Of a DNA stretch of 64,000 nt, positions 1 through 13,621 are shown piece by piece. The notes under the pieces are model-generated. The model worked only from the letters and a program-made list of their open reading frames with translations, was not told the origin of the DNA and searched no databases. Each line of letters opens with the position of its first letter. Position 1 is the first letter of the stretch. A program made the position numbers and the translations under genes. Origin of the DNA: Pseudomonadota bacterium (GTDB taxonomy: Bacteria > Myxococcota_A > UBA796 > SXON01); contig JAUXQH010000072.1 of assembly GCA_030685065.1 (NCBI GenBank), positions 88,394-152,393 of the forward strand. Reading direction: 5' to 3'.

Positions 1-2245
1 GCTCGCCTGGATCGACCGCCTGGTGGCCGCCCACGGTTTTCCGATCCTGCGCGTGCCCGGGTGGGAGGCCGACGACGTGATTGGCACCCTCGCCCGCGAG
101 GCGAAGGAGGCCGGGTACGAGGTGGTCGTGGTGTCGGGGGACAAGGACTTCGCCCAGCTCGTCGGGGATGGCGTGCGGCTCTTCGACCCGATGCGGGACG
201 TGACGTACGACTCGGAGATGGTGCGCAAAAAGTGGGGTGTGGCCCCCGAGCGCATCGTGGATCTGCTCGCGATCCTGGGGGATACGGTCGACAACATCCC
301 CGGCGTTCCCGGGCTCGGCGAGAAGGGCGCGACCCAGCTCATCACCACCTACGGCGCGCTGGACGAGATCTATGCGCACCTCGACGAGGTTCCCGGCCGC
401 GCCCGCTCCGCGCTCACGGAGCACCGCGCCCTCGCCTACCTCTCCCGCGATCTCGCCACGATCAATCAGCGCGCCCCCATCGACGTGACGGTCGAGGGGC
501 TCGCCATCCCCACGTTGGATCCGGCGGCCCTGAACACGTTGTATCGGGCGCTCGAGTTCCACTCGCTCCTCACCGAGGGTGGGCCCGAGGTCGACTCTGT
601 CACCCTCGTCGACGGCCTGCCCGACCTCACCGCGCTCGTCGCGATTGCGCCGGTCCTGGGGCCCGCCGAGGGTGGGGCGGGGGTATTGCTCAGGCTGGCC
701 CTGTGCCGGGAGCCCGGCAGCGCCCACATCGTGACCGACCCCGCGCCGATCGCCGCGTGGCTGTCCAATCCCAATCGACCGAAGGTTACACACGACGCGA
801 AGGCGCTCGCGAAGGCGCTCGGGCGGATTGGGATTCCCCTCCGCGGGTGCGATGACACGATGCTCGCCTCGTTCCTCGTGGACCCCACGGCCAACGTCCC
901 GCACCGGCTCGACCAGGTGAGCCGTGCCTACCTCCAACAGGCGCTACCGGCCGATCCTCCGCCCGAGATCGCGGCGGACGTGATCGCGCGGTTGTGGCCG
1001 TTGTTGGAAGCGAAGATGGAGGAGGCCGGGCAGCTCGACCACTACTTCGACGTGGAGCTGCCGCTGGCGTTCGTGCTCGGAGACATGGAGACCGCGGGCA
1101 TCCCCGTCGATCGGGAGGACCTCGCGCGGCTCGGCGTCGACTTCACCGCGCGGCGCGAAGAGGTGGAGGGGCGCATCTATGCGCTCGCGGGGCACCCGTT
1201 CAACGTTGGGAGCACCGCCCAGCTCGGCGCCGTGTTGTTCGAGGAGCTGAAGCTCCCTGTCATCAAGAAGACCAAGACGGGTTGGTCGACCGACGCGGAG
1301 GTGTTGGAGGCGCTCGTACCCAAGCACCCCATCGCGGCGCTCCTCCTCGAGCAGCGGATGCTGGCCAAGCTCATCAACACCTACACCGACGTGCTCCAGA
1401 AAGCGGTGGATCCGCGGACGGGCCGCGTGCACGCCACCCTCCAACAGACAACGGGGGTCTCCGGACGCCTCATCACCACGGACCCGGATCTGCAGCGCAC
1501 CCCCGTGCGTACGCCCGAGGGGCGTCGTATCCGTGCCGCATTCGTCGCCTCGCCGGGCCACTCCATCGTGTCGGCCGACTGGAGTCAGATCGAGCTGCGG
1601 GTCCTGGCCCACTTCTCCGGTGATCCCGCGCTGATCGAGGCCTTCCGTACCGGCTCGGACGTACACCGGCGCACCGCGAGCGAGATCTTCGGCGTACCCG
1701 CCGACCAGGTGACCCCCGCCCAACGCAACATGGGCAAGACCATCAACTTCGCCACCATCTACGGCCAGGGCGCCACCGCGCTCGCGTCGATCCTCGGGAT
1801 CCCGCGGAAGGAGGCCCAGACCGCGATCGAGCGCTACTTCATCACCTACGGCGGCGTCCGCAGGTGGCTCGATCGCACCATCGCCGACGCGACCGCGTGT
1901 GGCTACGTCACGACGCTCCTGGGGCGCCGCCGGTACGTCCCGGAGCTCTCCCGGTTGAATGCCCAGGACCGCACCGCGGGCGAGCGTATCGCTGCCAATA
2001 CGCCCATCCAGGGCTCCGCGGCCGACCTGTGCAAGCTCGCCATGCTCGAGATCGCGGGTAGGCTCTCGGGCATGCGGACGCGCATGCTCCTCCAGATCCA
2101 CGACGAGCTCGTGTTCGAGGCGCCCGACGACGAGGTGGACCGCGTGGTCGCCATCGTGCGCGAGGCGATGGAGCACCCGTGCGAGCTGTCGGTGCCGCTG
2201 GTGGTCAACGTGGGCGTCGGCCACAGCTGGGCCGACGCTCACTGA
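1..2245 (+). CDS. polA: DNA polymerase I, 5' end outside window
   Basis: Family A DNA polymerase for Okazaki-fragment processing and repair synthesis. The reading frame is open to the left edge, so the N-terminal part of the 5' nuclease is missing. The visible part starts inside the 5'-3' exonuclease domain (VSGDKDF, then DNIPGVPGLGEKGA helix-hairpin-helix). A degenerate 3'-5' exonuclease-like domain follows: the DxE of motif I is replaced by LGPAEGG, although DDTML near nt 850-865 remains. Polymerase motifs are complete: A (SADWSQIELR, about nt 1571-1600), B (RNMGKTINFATIYG, about 1725-1766) and C (QIHDELVF, about 2094-2117). The motif B aromatic is Phe, as in E. coli. The gene converges on the dehydratase gene with only 20 nt between stops. 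Identification is very secure; loss of proofreading is inferred from the missing carboxylates. Confidence 0.97.
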   Translation, partial: LAWIDRLVAAHGFPILRVPGWEADDVIGTLAREAKEAGYEVVVVSGDKDFAQLVGDGVRLFDPMRDVTYDSEMVRKKWGVAPERIVDLLAILGDTVDNIPGVPGLGEKGATQLITTYGALDEIYAHLDEVPGRARSALTEHRALAYLSRDLATINQRAPIDVTVEGLAIPTLDPAALNTLYRALEFHSLLTEGGPEVDSVTLVDGLPDLTALVAIAPVLGPAEGGAGVLLRLALCREPGSAHIVTDPAPIAAWLSNPNRPKVTHDAKALAKALGRIGIPLRGCDDTMLASFLVDPTANVPHRLDQVSRAYLQQALPADPPPEIAADVIARLWPLLEAKMEEAGQLDHYFDVELPLAFVLGDMETAGIPVDREDLARLGVDFTARREEVEGRIYALAGHPFNVGSTAQLGAVLFEELKLPVIKKTKTGWSTDAEVLEALVPKHPIAALLLEQRMLAKLINTYTDVLQKAVDPRTGRVHATLQQTTGVSGRLITTDPDLQRTPVRTPEGRRIRAAFVASPGHSIVSADWSQIELRVLAHFSGDPALIEAFRTGSDVHRRTASEIFGVPADQVTPAQRNMGKTINFATIYGQGATALASILGIPRKEAQTAIERYFITYGGVRRWLDRTIADATACGYVTTLLGRRRYVPELSRLNAQDRTAGERIAANTPIQGSAADLCKLAMLEIAGRLSGMRTRMLLQIHDELVFEAPDDEVDRVVAIVREAMEHPCELSVPLVVNVGVGHSWADAH

Positions 2246-2265
2246 CCCCAAACAAGCCTGGCGCG

Positions 2266-3840
<1,575 letters not shown>

Positions 3841-3900
3841 TCCTGGACGTGTCGGAAGGGGGGAGAGGCTGAAAGTGGAGCTTGTCTGTAGAAGAGACGG

Positions 3901-7362
<3,462 letters not shown>

Positions 7363-7394
7363 GAGGATCTCCGGGGCGGCGCGGGGCGGAGGTG

Positions 7395-7410
7395 GACTGA
7401 CACGTCAGTC
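7395..7410. promoter_or_regulatory. Candidate TetR operator, palindrome GACTGAC-AC-GTCAGTC
   Basis: A perfect inverted repeat with 7-bp arms and a 2-bp spacer, 33 nt upstream of the activase ATG, in the region between the divergent activase and TetR genes. Size and symmetry suit a TetR-family dimer site. Regulation of the activase operon by the neighbouring TetR protein is an inference from position. Confidence 0.5.
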
Positions 7411-7420
7411 TACTTCCGGC

Positions 7421-7434
7421 GTAGCTGAAGCTAC
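7421..7434. promoter_or_regulatory. Palindrome GTAGCT-GA-AGCTAC in the TetR/activase intergenic region
   Basis: A perfect 6-2-6 inverted repeat 10 bp beyond the GACTGAC palindrome. It has a different half-site, so it may bind another factor or form part of a promoter. It is within 72 nt of the activase start. Confidence 0.3.
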
Positions 7435-7500
7435 TCCAGCACCCCGGGCGCGGGCAAGCCGCATCCGTCATTTTCTGCGACGAGCGGGGCCTCGGCGGAA

Positions 7501-7513
7501 CGTTGGACCAACG
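7501..7513. promoter_or_regulatory. Palindrome CGTTGG-A-CCAACG upstream of the TetR gene
   Basis: A perfect 6-1-6 inverted repeat 112 nt upstream of the TetR ATG. It could be an autoregulatory site. Its half-site differs from that of the 7395-7410 palindrome. Confidence 0.3.
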
Positions 7514-7624
7514 CTGGGATCCAGACCGCGAGACGCTACCGGCCGAGCAGATCGAGACAAGATGTTTCGTGGGCGGCCCGGTCGTGACGCGGCGAGGCCC
7601 CGGATCGGATAGGCCCGGACCCCC

Positions 7625-8233
7625 ATGGCCCGCGCCCGCCCGATCGATCCCGACTCCCGCCGAGCCCAGCTCGTGAGCGCCGCGCGCCAGGTGTTCGCCA
7701 CGAAGGGCTACCACGCGGCCGGCGTGGCCGACATAATCGACGGCGCCGGGGTCGCGCGCGGCACCTTCTACAACTACTTCGAGAGCAAGCGCGCCATCTT
7801 CCAGGCCGTCCTCAACGAGCTGATGGAGGGCGTCGTCGATGCCGTCGCGCCGATCGACGTGACCCGGCCGGTGGCGCCGCAAGTGCGTGACAACCTGCAC
7901 GGCGTGGTCTCGATGCTCCTCGAGATGGGGGATGGCGCGCGAATCCTGTTCACGGACGCGGCGGGCATCGACGCTGAGGGGATGGAGACGCTGGGAGAGT
8001 TCTACGGCGCCGCTACGGGGCGGATCGAGCGGGCCCTGCGCACGGGGCAGGACCTGGGGCTCGTGCGCGAGTGCGACGTGGGGCTGATGGCGAGCTGCCT
8101 GCTCGGCCTGCTCAAGGAGCCGGTCTACCAGGGCCTCCTCCGCCGTCGCGTGTTCGACGCGGACGGCCTGGTGGACACCATCTTCTCCCTGGTGGGCGGC
8201 GGGTTGATGCGCCCTCCTGATGCTGCGGCCTGA
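7625..8233 (+). CDS. TetR/AcrR family transcriptional regulator
   Basis: A 202-residue regulator. The N-terminal helix-turn-helix is typical: an FATKGYHAAGVADIIDGAGVA-like helix pair at about residues 24-45 followed by RGTFYNYFESKRAIF. The C-terminal ligand-binding half is helical and diverged. It is transcribed away from the CoA-dehydratase activase operon, and TetR proteins beside acyl-CoA enzymes often sense acyl-CoAs, so local control of that operon is likely but inferred. The 3' end sits in a 26-bp tandem duplication (two 19-bp copies), so the last residues LMRPPDAAA may be a recent addition. The start ATG at 7625 gives the expected short N-terminus before helix 1. Confidence 0.93.
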   Translation: MARARPIDPDSRRAQLVSAARQVFATKGYHAAGVADIIDGAGVARGTFYNYFESKRAIFQAVLNELMEGVVDAVAPIDVTRPVAPQVRDNLHGVVSMLLEMGDGARILFTDAAGIDAEGMETLGEFYGAATGRIERALRTGQDLGLVRECDVGLMASCLLGLLKEPVYQGLLRRRVFDADGLVDTIFSLVGGGLMRPPDAAA

Positions 8234-8249
8234 TGCGCCCTCCTGATGC
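8205..8249. repeat. Direct repeat, 19 bp twice with 26-bp period
   Basis: The sequence TGATGCGCCCTCCTGATGC occurs at 8205-8223 and again at 8231-8249. The first copy encodes the C-terminus of the TetR protein; the second begins at its TGA stop codon. It looks like a small local slippage duplication. Confidence 0.85.
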
Positions 8250-8280
8250 GTGCGGGGCGCGGGCGCGCTAAACCCGCGCG

Positions 8281-10341
8281 ATGCCTACCTCCCGCTTCTT
8301 TGCCCTCGTCCTCCTCGCCTCTTGCGCGCCCCGCGCGGTGGCCCCGCCCCCCGTCGCGGTCGACGTAGCCCCGGCCGCGCCGGTCATCCCCGACTACGCG
8401 AAGGCGTTGGTCTCCGCGATGGATCCCAAGGCGAACGCCTGTGACGACTTCTACCGGTACGCCTGCGGCGGCTGGATGGACGCCACGCCGCTCCCGGCCG
8501 ACAAGCCGCTCTGGGGCAAGAGCTTCTCGTCGATCCGCGACGCGAACCTCTCCGTCCAGAAGGCCACCCTCGAGAAGGCCGCGGCCACCCCGACGGCGGG
8601 GGACGCCGACTGGGCGAAGATGGGGAACTTCTACGGCGCGTGCATGGACGAGCCCGCCGTCGACGCCACCGCGACCGCCGCGCTCGCGCCGTACCTGAAG
8701 GAGATCGACGGTGCGAAGGACCTGAAGGGCGTGATGGGCGTCGCCGGCCGCCTCACCACGGTGGGCGTGGCCCCCTTCGTGGGCGCGGGCGTCTACAACG
8801 ACTTCAAGGACCCGACCAAGAACATCCTCCACCTGACGGAGGGCGGCCTGGGCCTGCCCGACCGCGACTACTACCTCAAGACGGATGACGACACCAAGGC
8901 CCTCCTCGTCGCGTACGAGGCCCACGTGGCCGAGATGCTCGTGGTCGCGGGCGTGCCCGCCGCGGACGCCGCGAAGCAGGCCACCGGCATCGTCGCGCTC
9001 GAGACCGCCATCGCGGACGCCTGGGTGCCCCGCGCCGAGCTGCGCGACCCGGAGAAGGTGTACAACAAGCTCGATCGCGCGGGCCTCAAGAAGCTCACGC
9101 CCAAGCTCGCTTGGGACCAATGGCTGGTCGGCGCGGGCGTCGCCCCGACCGCGGTCGACATCAACGTCGAGACCCCCGGCGTGTTCAAGAAGCTGGAGGG
9201 CATCCTCGTCAAGGCGGACGTCAAGACGCTCCGCGCCTACCTGAAGTGGCAGCTCGTCCACGGCGTCGCGCCCCACATGGGGAAGTCGACCTATGACGCC
9301 CACTTCGCCTTCTACAACCAGAAGGTGATGGGCCAGAAGGAGCAGGAGCCGCGGTGGAAGCGGTGCGTGGGCGCGGCGGACGCGCTGATTGGCGAGCTCA
9401 CGGGCAAGTCCTTCGTCGAGACCCAGTTCGCCGGCGACAGCAAGGAAAAGTCGCTCACGATGATCCGCGACATCGAGACCGCGTTCGAGGGCGGCCTCCC
9501 GGGCCTCACGTGGATGGATGACCCGACCCGCGCCCGCGCCGTCGAGAAGATGAAGAAGATCAACAACAAGATCGGCTACCCCGACGTGTGGAAGGACTAC
9601 ACCGCCCTCGCCATCACGCCGGGCACCCACACGTCCAACGTGCTCGCGGCGACGTCGTTCGAGTCCGCGCGCACCAGCGCCAAGATCGGCCAGCCGGTGT
9701 CGAAGGGCGAGTGGTACATGTCGCCCCCCACGGTCAACGCCTACTACGACCCCTCCATGAACGAGATGGCGTTCCCCGCCGGGATCCTCCAGGCGCCGTT
9801 CTTCCATCGCGACTACCCCGCCGCGATGAACTACGGCTCGATCGGCATGGTGATGGGCCACGAGCTCACCCACGGTTTTGACGACTCGGGCCGCAAGTTC
9901 GACGGCGACGGCAAGATGGTGGAGTGGTGGGCGCCCGAGGTGAGCGCCCGCTTCGAAGAGCGCGCCGCTTGCGTCGAGAAGCAGTACAGCGGCTACAACG
10001 TGGCCGAGGGCATCAACGTCAACGGCGCGCTGACGCTCGGCGAGAACATCGCGGACATTGGCGGCTACCGCGCCGCCTACCGCGCCTACCAGGCCCAGAA
10101 GGCGCCCTCGGCCAACGTGCCCGGCCTCACGGACGATCAGCTCTTCTTCGTGGCCGCCGCGCAGTCCTGGTGCGTCGTCGCGAGCCCCGAGATCCAGAAG
10201 ATGCGCGCCCTGTCGGACCCCCACAGCCCGCCCCGCTACCGCGTCAACGGCCCCCTCGCGAACCTCCCCGAGTTCGCGGCGGCGTTCGGATGCGCGGAGG
10301 GCACGGCGATGCGGCCGGCCAACGCGTGCGAGGTCTGGTAG
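8281..10341 (+). CDS. M13 family (neprilysin/PepO-like) zinc metallopeptidase lipoprotein
   Basis: A 686-residue secreted endopeptidase. A signal peptide ends in the lipobox LLASC, so it should be lipid-anchored outside the cytoplasm. The mature N-terminus has the M13 signature CDDFYRYACGGW. The catalytic zinc site is HELTH at about residues 527-531 with the third ligand in GENIADIGG at about 587, and upstream is NAYYDPSMNEMAFPAGI, the substrate-binding NAYY motif. The protein ends in CEVW, matching the CxxW end of the family. Length is typical of bacterial PepO. It stands alone on the plus strand, 47 nt after the TetR gene and convergent with rsmE. The target peptides are unknown. Confidence 0.96.
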   Translation: MPTSRFFALVLLASCAPRAVAPPPVAVDVAPAAPVIPDYAKALVSAMDPKANACDDFYRYACGGWMDATPLPADKPLWGKSFSSIRDANLSVQKATLEKAAATPTAGDADWAKMGNFYGACMDEPAVDATATAALAPYLKEIDGAKDLKGVMGVAGRLTTVGVAPFVGAGVYNDFKDPTKNILHLTEGGLGLPDRDYYLKTDDDTKALLVAYEAHVAEMLVVAGVPAADAAKQATGIVALETAIADAWVPRAELRDPEKVYNKLDRAGLKKLTPKLAWDQWLVGAGVAPTAVDINVETPGVFKKLEGILVKADVKTLRAYLKWQLVHGVAPHMGKSTYDAHFAFYNQKVMGQKEQEPRWKRCVGAADALIGELTGKSFVETQFAGDSKEKSLTMIRDIETAFEGGLPGLTWMDDPTRARAVEKMKKINNKIGYPDVWKDYTALAITPGTHTSNVLAATSFESARTSAKIGQPVSKGEWYMSPPTVNAYYDPSMNEMAFPAGILQAPFFHRDYPAAMNYGSIGMVMGHELTHGFDDSGRKFDGDGKMVEWWAPEVSARFEERAACVEKQYSGYNVAEGINVNGALTLGENIADIGGYRAAYRAYQAQKAPSANVPGLTDDQLFFVAAAQSWCVVASPEIQKMRALSDPHSPPRYRVNGPLANLPEFAAAFGCAEGTAMRPANACEVW

Positions 10342-10379
10342 CCAGCGGGTTCAGCGTTCGCGCATCCTGACGGGCGCGG

Positions 10380-11120
10380 CTACTCGCCGAGCCGCGCCTG
10401 AAGGATCGCCAGCGCCGCCACGACCGCCATCTCCACGCGCAACACTCGCTTTCCGAGGTGGAGGAGCGTGGCGCCGTGGTTGCGGAGGCGCGCCCGGTCG
10501 GCAGGGCCCCAGCCGCGCTCGGGGCCGAGGGCGAGCACGATCGGCGTGGTGACACCCGGATCGTCGGGCTTCCAGCGGCCGAGATGGGCCTCGGCCTCGT
10601 AGTTGTCGAGCGCCAGGCAGACAGCGGGCTCCCCGCCCGCGCCCGATCCAAACGAGGTGAGCGCCTGGCCCAGCGTGTGTGTCCACGTGACGACGGGGAG
10701 CCGCGTGTCGAACGCCTGGGCCGCGCCCACGAGGAGGTGCCGACGCCACTCGCCGTCCCGCCAGATGGTGCTGGTGGCGTAGTTCGGGTCCGTGCGCTCG
10801 GTCGCGACGAAGTGAATGGCTGCCACGCCGCAGGTGGTCGCGTCGCGGAGGATGTCCCGTGCGGTCGGGGGGCGCGGCAGGCCGACGATCAGGGTGATGG
10901 GCGGGAGCGGCGGCGGCTCGCGGATCGGCACGAACGACACGATCAGCGCGTCCGTCGCGATGTGGTCGAGGGTGGCGGTGCCGATCGGCCCGTCCACCAC
11001 GCCGGCATGGAAGGTGTCACCCTCGCGGCGGCGGAGCACGTCGAGGATGTGACGCGCGCGCGGGTCGACGCGGGGGAGCGGGGCGCCGAGCTCGGCGGGT
11101 TCGAGGAGGACGAGGTTCAC
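10380..11120 (-). CDS. rsmE: 16S rRNA (uracil-1498-N3)-methyltransferase RsmE
   Basis: A 246-residue SPOUT-class methyltransferase that modifies U1498 of 16S rRNA. A PUA-like N-terminal domain contains HILDVLRRREGDTF. The C-terminal trefoil-knot SAM domain shows the family motifs LALGPERGW and LGKRVLRVEMAVVAALAILQ. The GTG start at 11120 overlaps the TGA stop of the AMP-ligase fusion gene (GTGA), so translation is probably coupled. A longer open frame extends upstream but has no family similarity and lies inside the ligase gene. A housekeeping gene at the end of a specialised operon is unusual but is what the overlap shows. Confidence 0.94.
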   Translation of the reverse strand: MNLVLLEPAELGAPLPRVDPRARHILDVLRRREGDTFHAGVVDGPIGTATLDHIATDALIVSFVPIREPPPLPPITLIVGLPRPPTARDILRDATTCGVAAIHFVATERTDPNYATSTIWRDGEWRRHLLVGAAQAFDTRLPVVTWTHTLGQALTSFGSGAGGEPAVCLALDNYEAEAHLGRWKPDDPGVTTPIVLALGPERGWGPADRARLRNHGATLLHLGKRVLRVEMAVVAALAILQARLGE

Positions 11121-13621
11121 GGGCGGCCGTCCCGAAGGAGCGCCCGGTAGCCGTCCACGATTCGCGCCGCATCCGCCTCGTCCGCCGACGCGGCGACGTA
11201 TTCGGTGCTGACGAGGCAGTACGGGTGCGGCGGTTGCGCCAGGGTCGAGGCCGCCATGAGCGTCTGGGACAGATCGACCTCGCCCTCTCCGAGCGCCACC
11301 CACTCGTACTTGTTGGTCCCCCACACGAAGATGCGCTCGCCCACCCGCTGCATCGGCTGGGGGTGGAATTGGTTCCACGGGGAGAGGTAGCGCACGTCCT
11401 TGAGGTGGTAGGCGATCACCCGCCCCCCCCAGGCGCGCACCATGCGCGCGAAGTCCATCGCGCCGAGCAGATCGCCCTCGCTCGCGATGAACCGGTTGGC
11501 GGGATCGTCGATGAAGCCGACCAGATCCCAACCGGTCGCGCGCAGGCCGCGGCAACAGTGGTGCACGTCGTGCAGATCGGAGAGGTACTGGCCGTGGTGG
11601 ATCTCGAGGCCGAGGACCACCTTTTTTCCGGTGCGCGCGGACAGCTCGCGGGTGCAGCCCTCCCAATATTGGATGGTGGCGAGGCACTCGTCGCGGAGCA
11701 GCTTGCGGATGTCCTGCCACCGCCCGGGAAGGCTCCGGGCGCGAGCGTAGAGATCACCCCCCAGGACCCGCAGGATGAGCGTGCCGTCGGGGGCCGCCTC
11801 GGCGAGCCGATAGGCCTGCTCGATCACGTGGCGGCCATACGCGCGGTCGCCGGGGACACAGGCGCCCATGTAGGCGCTGGTCATCGCGATCGGCACGCCG
11901 TGCTCCCAGGAGAGCGCGACCGCGCGGTCCACGGAGGTCGGGTCACCCAGGTCGAAGTCGGAATTGGTGTGGGCCACGGCCCAGGTGCGATCCGGGTCGG
12001 ACGCCGCGGAGCGGCGCGAGCGCAGGTCGACGAAGACGGGAAAGCCGGCCTTGTCCGCCGCCGTGCGCGCGAGGCGGAACACCTCGTCGATCGGGCGATC
12101 GGCGATGAGCATCGAGTTGACGGCCATCGCGACGGGCACGGGCACCTGCTCGACGATGGCGCGCTTGTTGAGCTTGCCGGAGGGGAAGGCCGGGAGCTCG
12201 TCCCGGAATTCCACGACGCGCGGCAGCATCGAGGGCGGCAGGGCCTTGCGACAGTGGGAGAGGATGTCCTCGCGCGAGAGCGCCGCGCCCGGCATCGGCA
12301 CGATCACCGCGCGGGGCACCTCGCCGCGGAGCGGATCCCGGGCGGGCACGACGACGACCTGTTTTACGCCCGGGAGCGCGGCGATCGCCCGCTCGATGTC
12401 GAGCAGGTACACCTTCACGCCGCCGACCTTGATCATCTCCTCGCGACGGCCGAGGAAGCGCAGGTAGCCGCCCTCCTCCTCGCGCACCAGATCCCCGGTG
12501 TGGTACCAGCCGTCCTTGAACTTCTCGGCGGTGGCGTCGGGGCGCTCCGGGTAGCCGCTCACCACGGCCCCGCCGCGCACGCACAGCTCGCCGACGCCGG
12601 TGCTCGGGTCCGTGTCGATGACCTTCACGTCGTAGTGGGCCACCGGCTTGCCGAGCATCTCGAGGCGGCGCTCGGGGTCCCAAGGCGGCACGTGCAACAC
12701 GACGCCGGTTGTCTCCGTACATCCCCAGATCGGGATGAATTGGCAGCCGAGCGCCGCTTCGACGCGACGAACCAACTCGGGCGCGACGACGGCGCCGCCG
12801 GCTTCGCAGAAGCGGAGGGCGGGAAACGATTCGCCGGGCTGGACCTGCGTGAGGAGCAGATCGAACACGCTCGGGATCGCGAACACCCAGCTGACGGCGT
12901 GGTCCTGGAGGGTGCGGATCACCGTGCGCGGGCGCAGGGTGTCGAGCATCACCGTGGTCCCGCCCGTGGCGAGGGTGCGGGCGAAGTGCTCGTGCGGGTG
13001 GGAGTACGGGGCGAACAGGCAGAGGAACCGCTCGTCCTCCGTGAACGGGAACACGTCGAGCACCGCGCGCGTGTTCCATTGGATGTTCGCGTGGGTGGTC
13101 GGCGCCCCCTTCGGCATCGACGTGCTGCCGCTCGTGAAGTTCACGTAGCAGGGGCGGTCGGGGTCCGCGGACGGTGGGAGCGCGCCGGGGGCCCCGTGTG
13201 TCAGCTGGAGGAGGGCGGCCTCGCCGCGGATGACGCGCCCCGCGTCCCCGAGGATGCGGGCGGCGACGTCGGCCTCGGCGTCCTTCGGGGCGAACACCAG
13301 GTCGACCCCGCCGCGGCGGATCACGTGCTCGATCCGCGCGGGATCGGCGCCGTCGATCGGCGTGTAGAGCCCGCCGGCGCGGGCGGTGGCGAGGAACAAC
13401 GCGGGCAGCTCCCAGGTGCGCTGCGGAAACGCGAGGACGTGGCCGCCCGGCGTGAGCCCCTGGGCCCGCAAGCCCGACGCCATCCGCGCGACGGTGGTCT
13501 CGAGCTCCGCCCAGGTGATGCGACGGTCCCGGTCGAGGATGGCGACGTGATCGGGCCGCCGCTCGGCGTGGAGGCGGAGCGTGGCGTCGAGCGTGAGGCG
13601 GGTGAGCTCGGGGGGCGTCAT
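11117..13621 (-). CDS. AMP-forming acyl/aryl ligase fused to a xylose-isomerase-like TIM barrel
   Basis: An 834-residue two-enzyme fusion. Residues 1 to about 495 are a full ANL-superfamily adenylating enzyme: NFTSGSTSMPKG (about 161-172), WGCTETTG (299-306), YHTGD (373-377), GRREEMIKVGGVK (about 390-402) and the C-terminal catalytic Lys in PSGKLNK. Residues about 505-834 form a sugar-phosphate isomerase/epimerase-type (AP_endonuc_2) barrel with a plausible metal set Glu673 (LEIHH), Asp705 (FIDDP), His739 (YHLKD) and Glu807 (STEY), plus the family LGEGEVD motif. No carrier-protein domain is seen. ATG overlaps the TGA of the acyltransferase gene (ATGA) and its own TGA overlaps rsmE, so the three genes are coupled. 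Substrates are unknown. Confidence 0.92.
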   Translation of the reverse strand: MTPPELTRLTLDATLRLHAERRPDHVAILDRDRRITWAELETTVARMASGLRAQGLTPGGHVLAFPQRTWELPALFLATARAGGLYTPIDGADPARIEHVIRRGGVDLVFAPKDAEADVAARILGDAGRVIRGEAALLQLTHGAPGALPPSADPDRPCYVNFTSGSTSMPKGAPTTHANIQWNTRAVLDVFPFTEDERFLCLFAPYSHPHEHFARTLATGGTTVMLDTLRPRTVIRTLQDHAVSWVFAIPSVFDLLLTQVQPGESFPALRFCEAGGAVVAPELVRRVEAALGCQFIPIWGCTETTGVVLHVPPWDPERRLEMLGKPVAHYDVKVIDTDPSTGVGELCVRGGAVVSGYPERPDATAEKFKDGWYHTGDLVREEEGGYLRFLGRREEMIKVGGVKVYLLDIERAIAALPGVKQVVVVPARDPLRGEVPRAVIVPMPGAALSREDILSHCRKALPPSMLPRVVEFRDELPAFPSGKLNKRAIVEQVPVPVAMAVNSMLIADRPIDEVFRLARTAADKAGFPVFVDLRSRRSAASDPDRTWAVAHTNSDFDLGDPTSVDRAVALSWEHGVPIAMTSAYMGACVPGDRAYGRHVIEQAYRLAEAAPDGTLILRVLGGDLYARARSLPGRWQDIRKLLRDECLATIQYWEGCTRELSARTGKKVVLGLEIHHGQYLSDLHDVHHCCRGLRATGWDLVGFIDDPANRFIASEGDLLGAMDFARMVRAWGGRVIAYHLKDVRYLSPWNQFHPQPMQRVGERIFVWGTNKYEWVALGEGEVDLSQTLMAASTLAQPPHPYCLVSTEYVAASADEADAARIVDGYRALLRDGRP

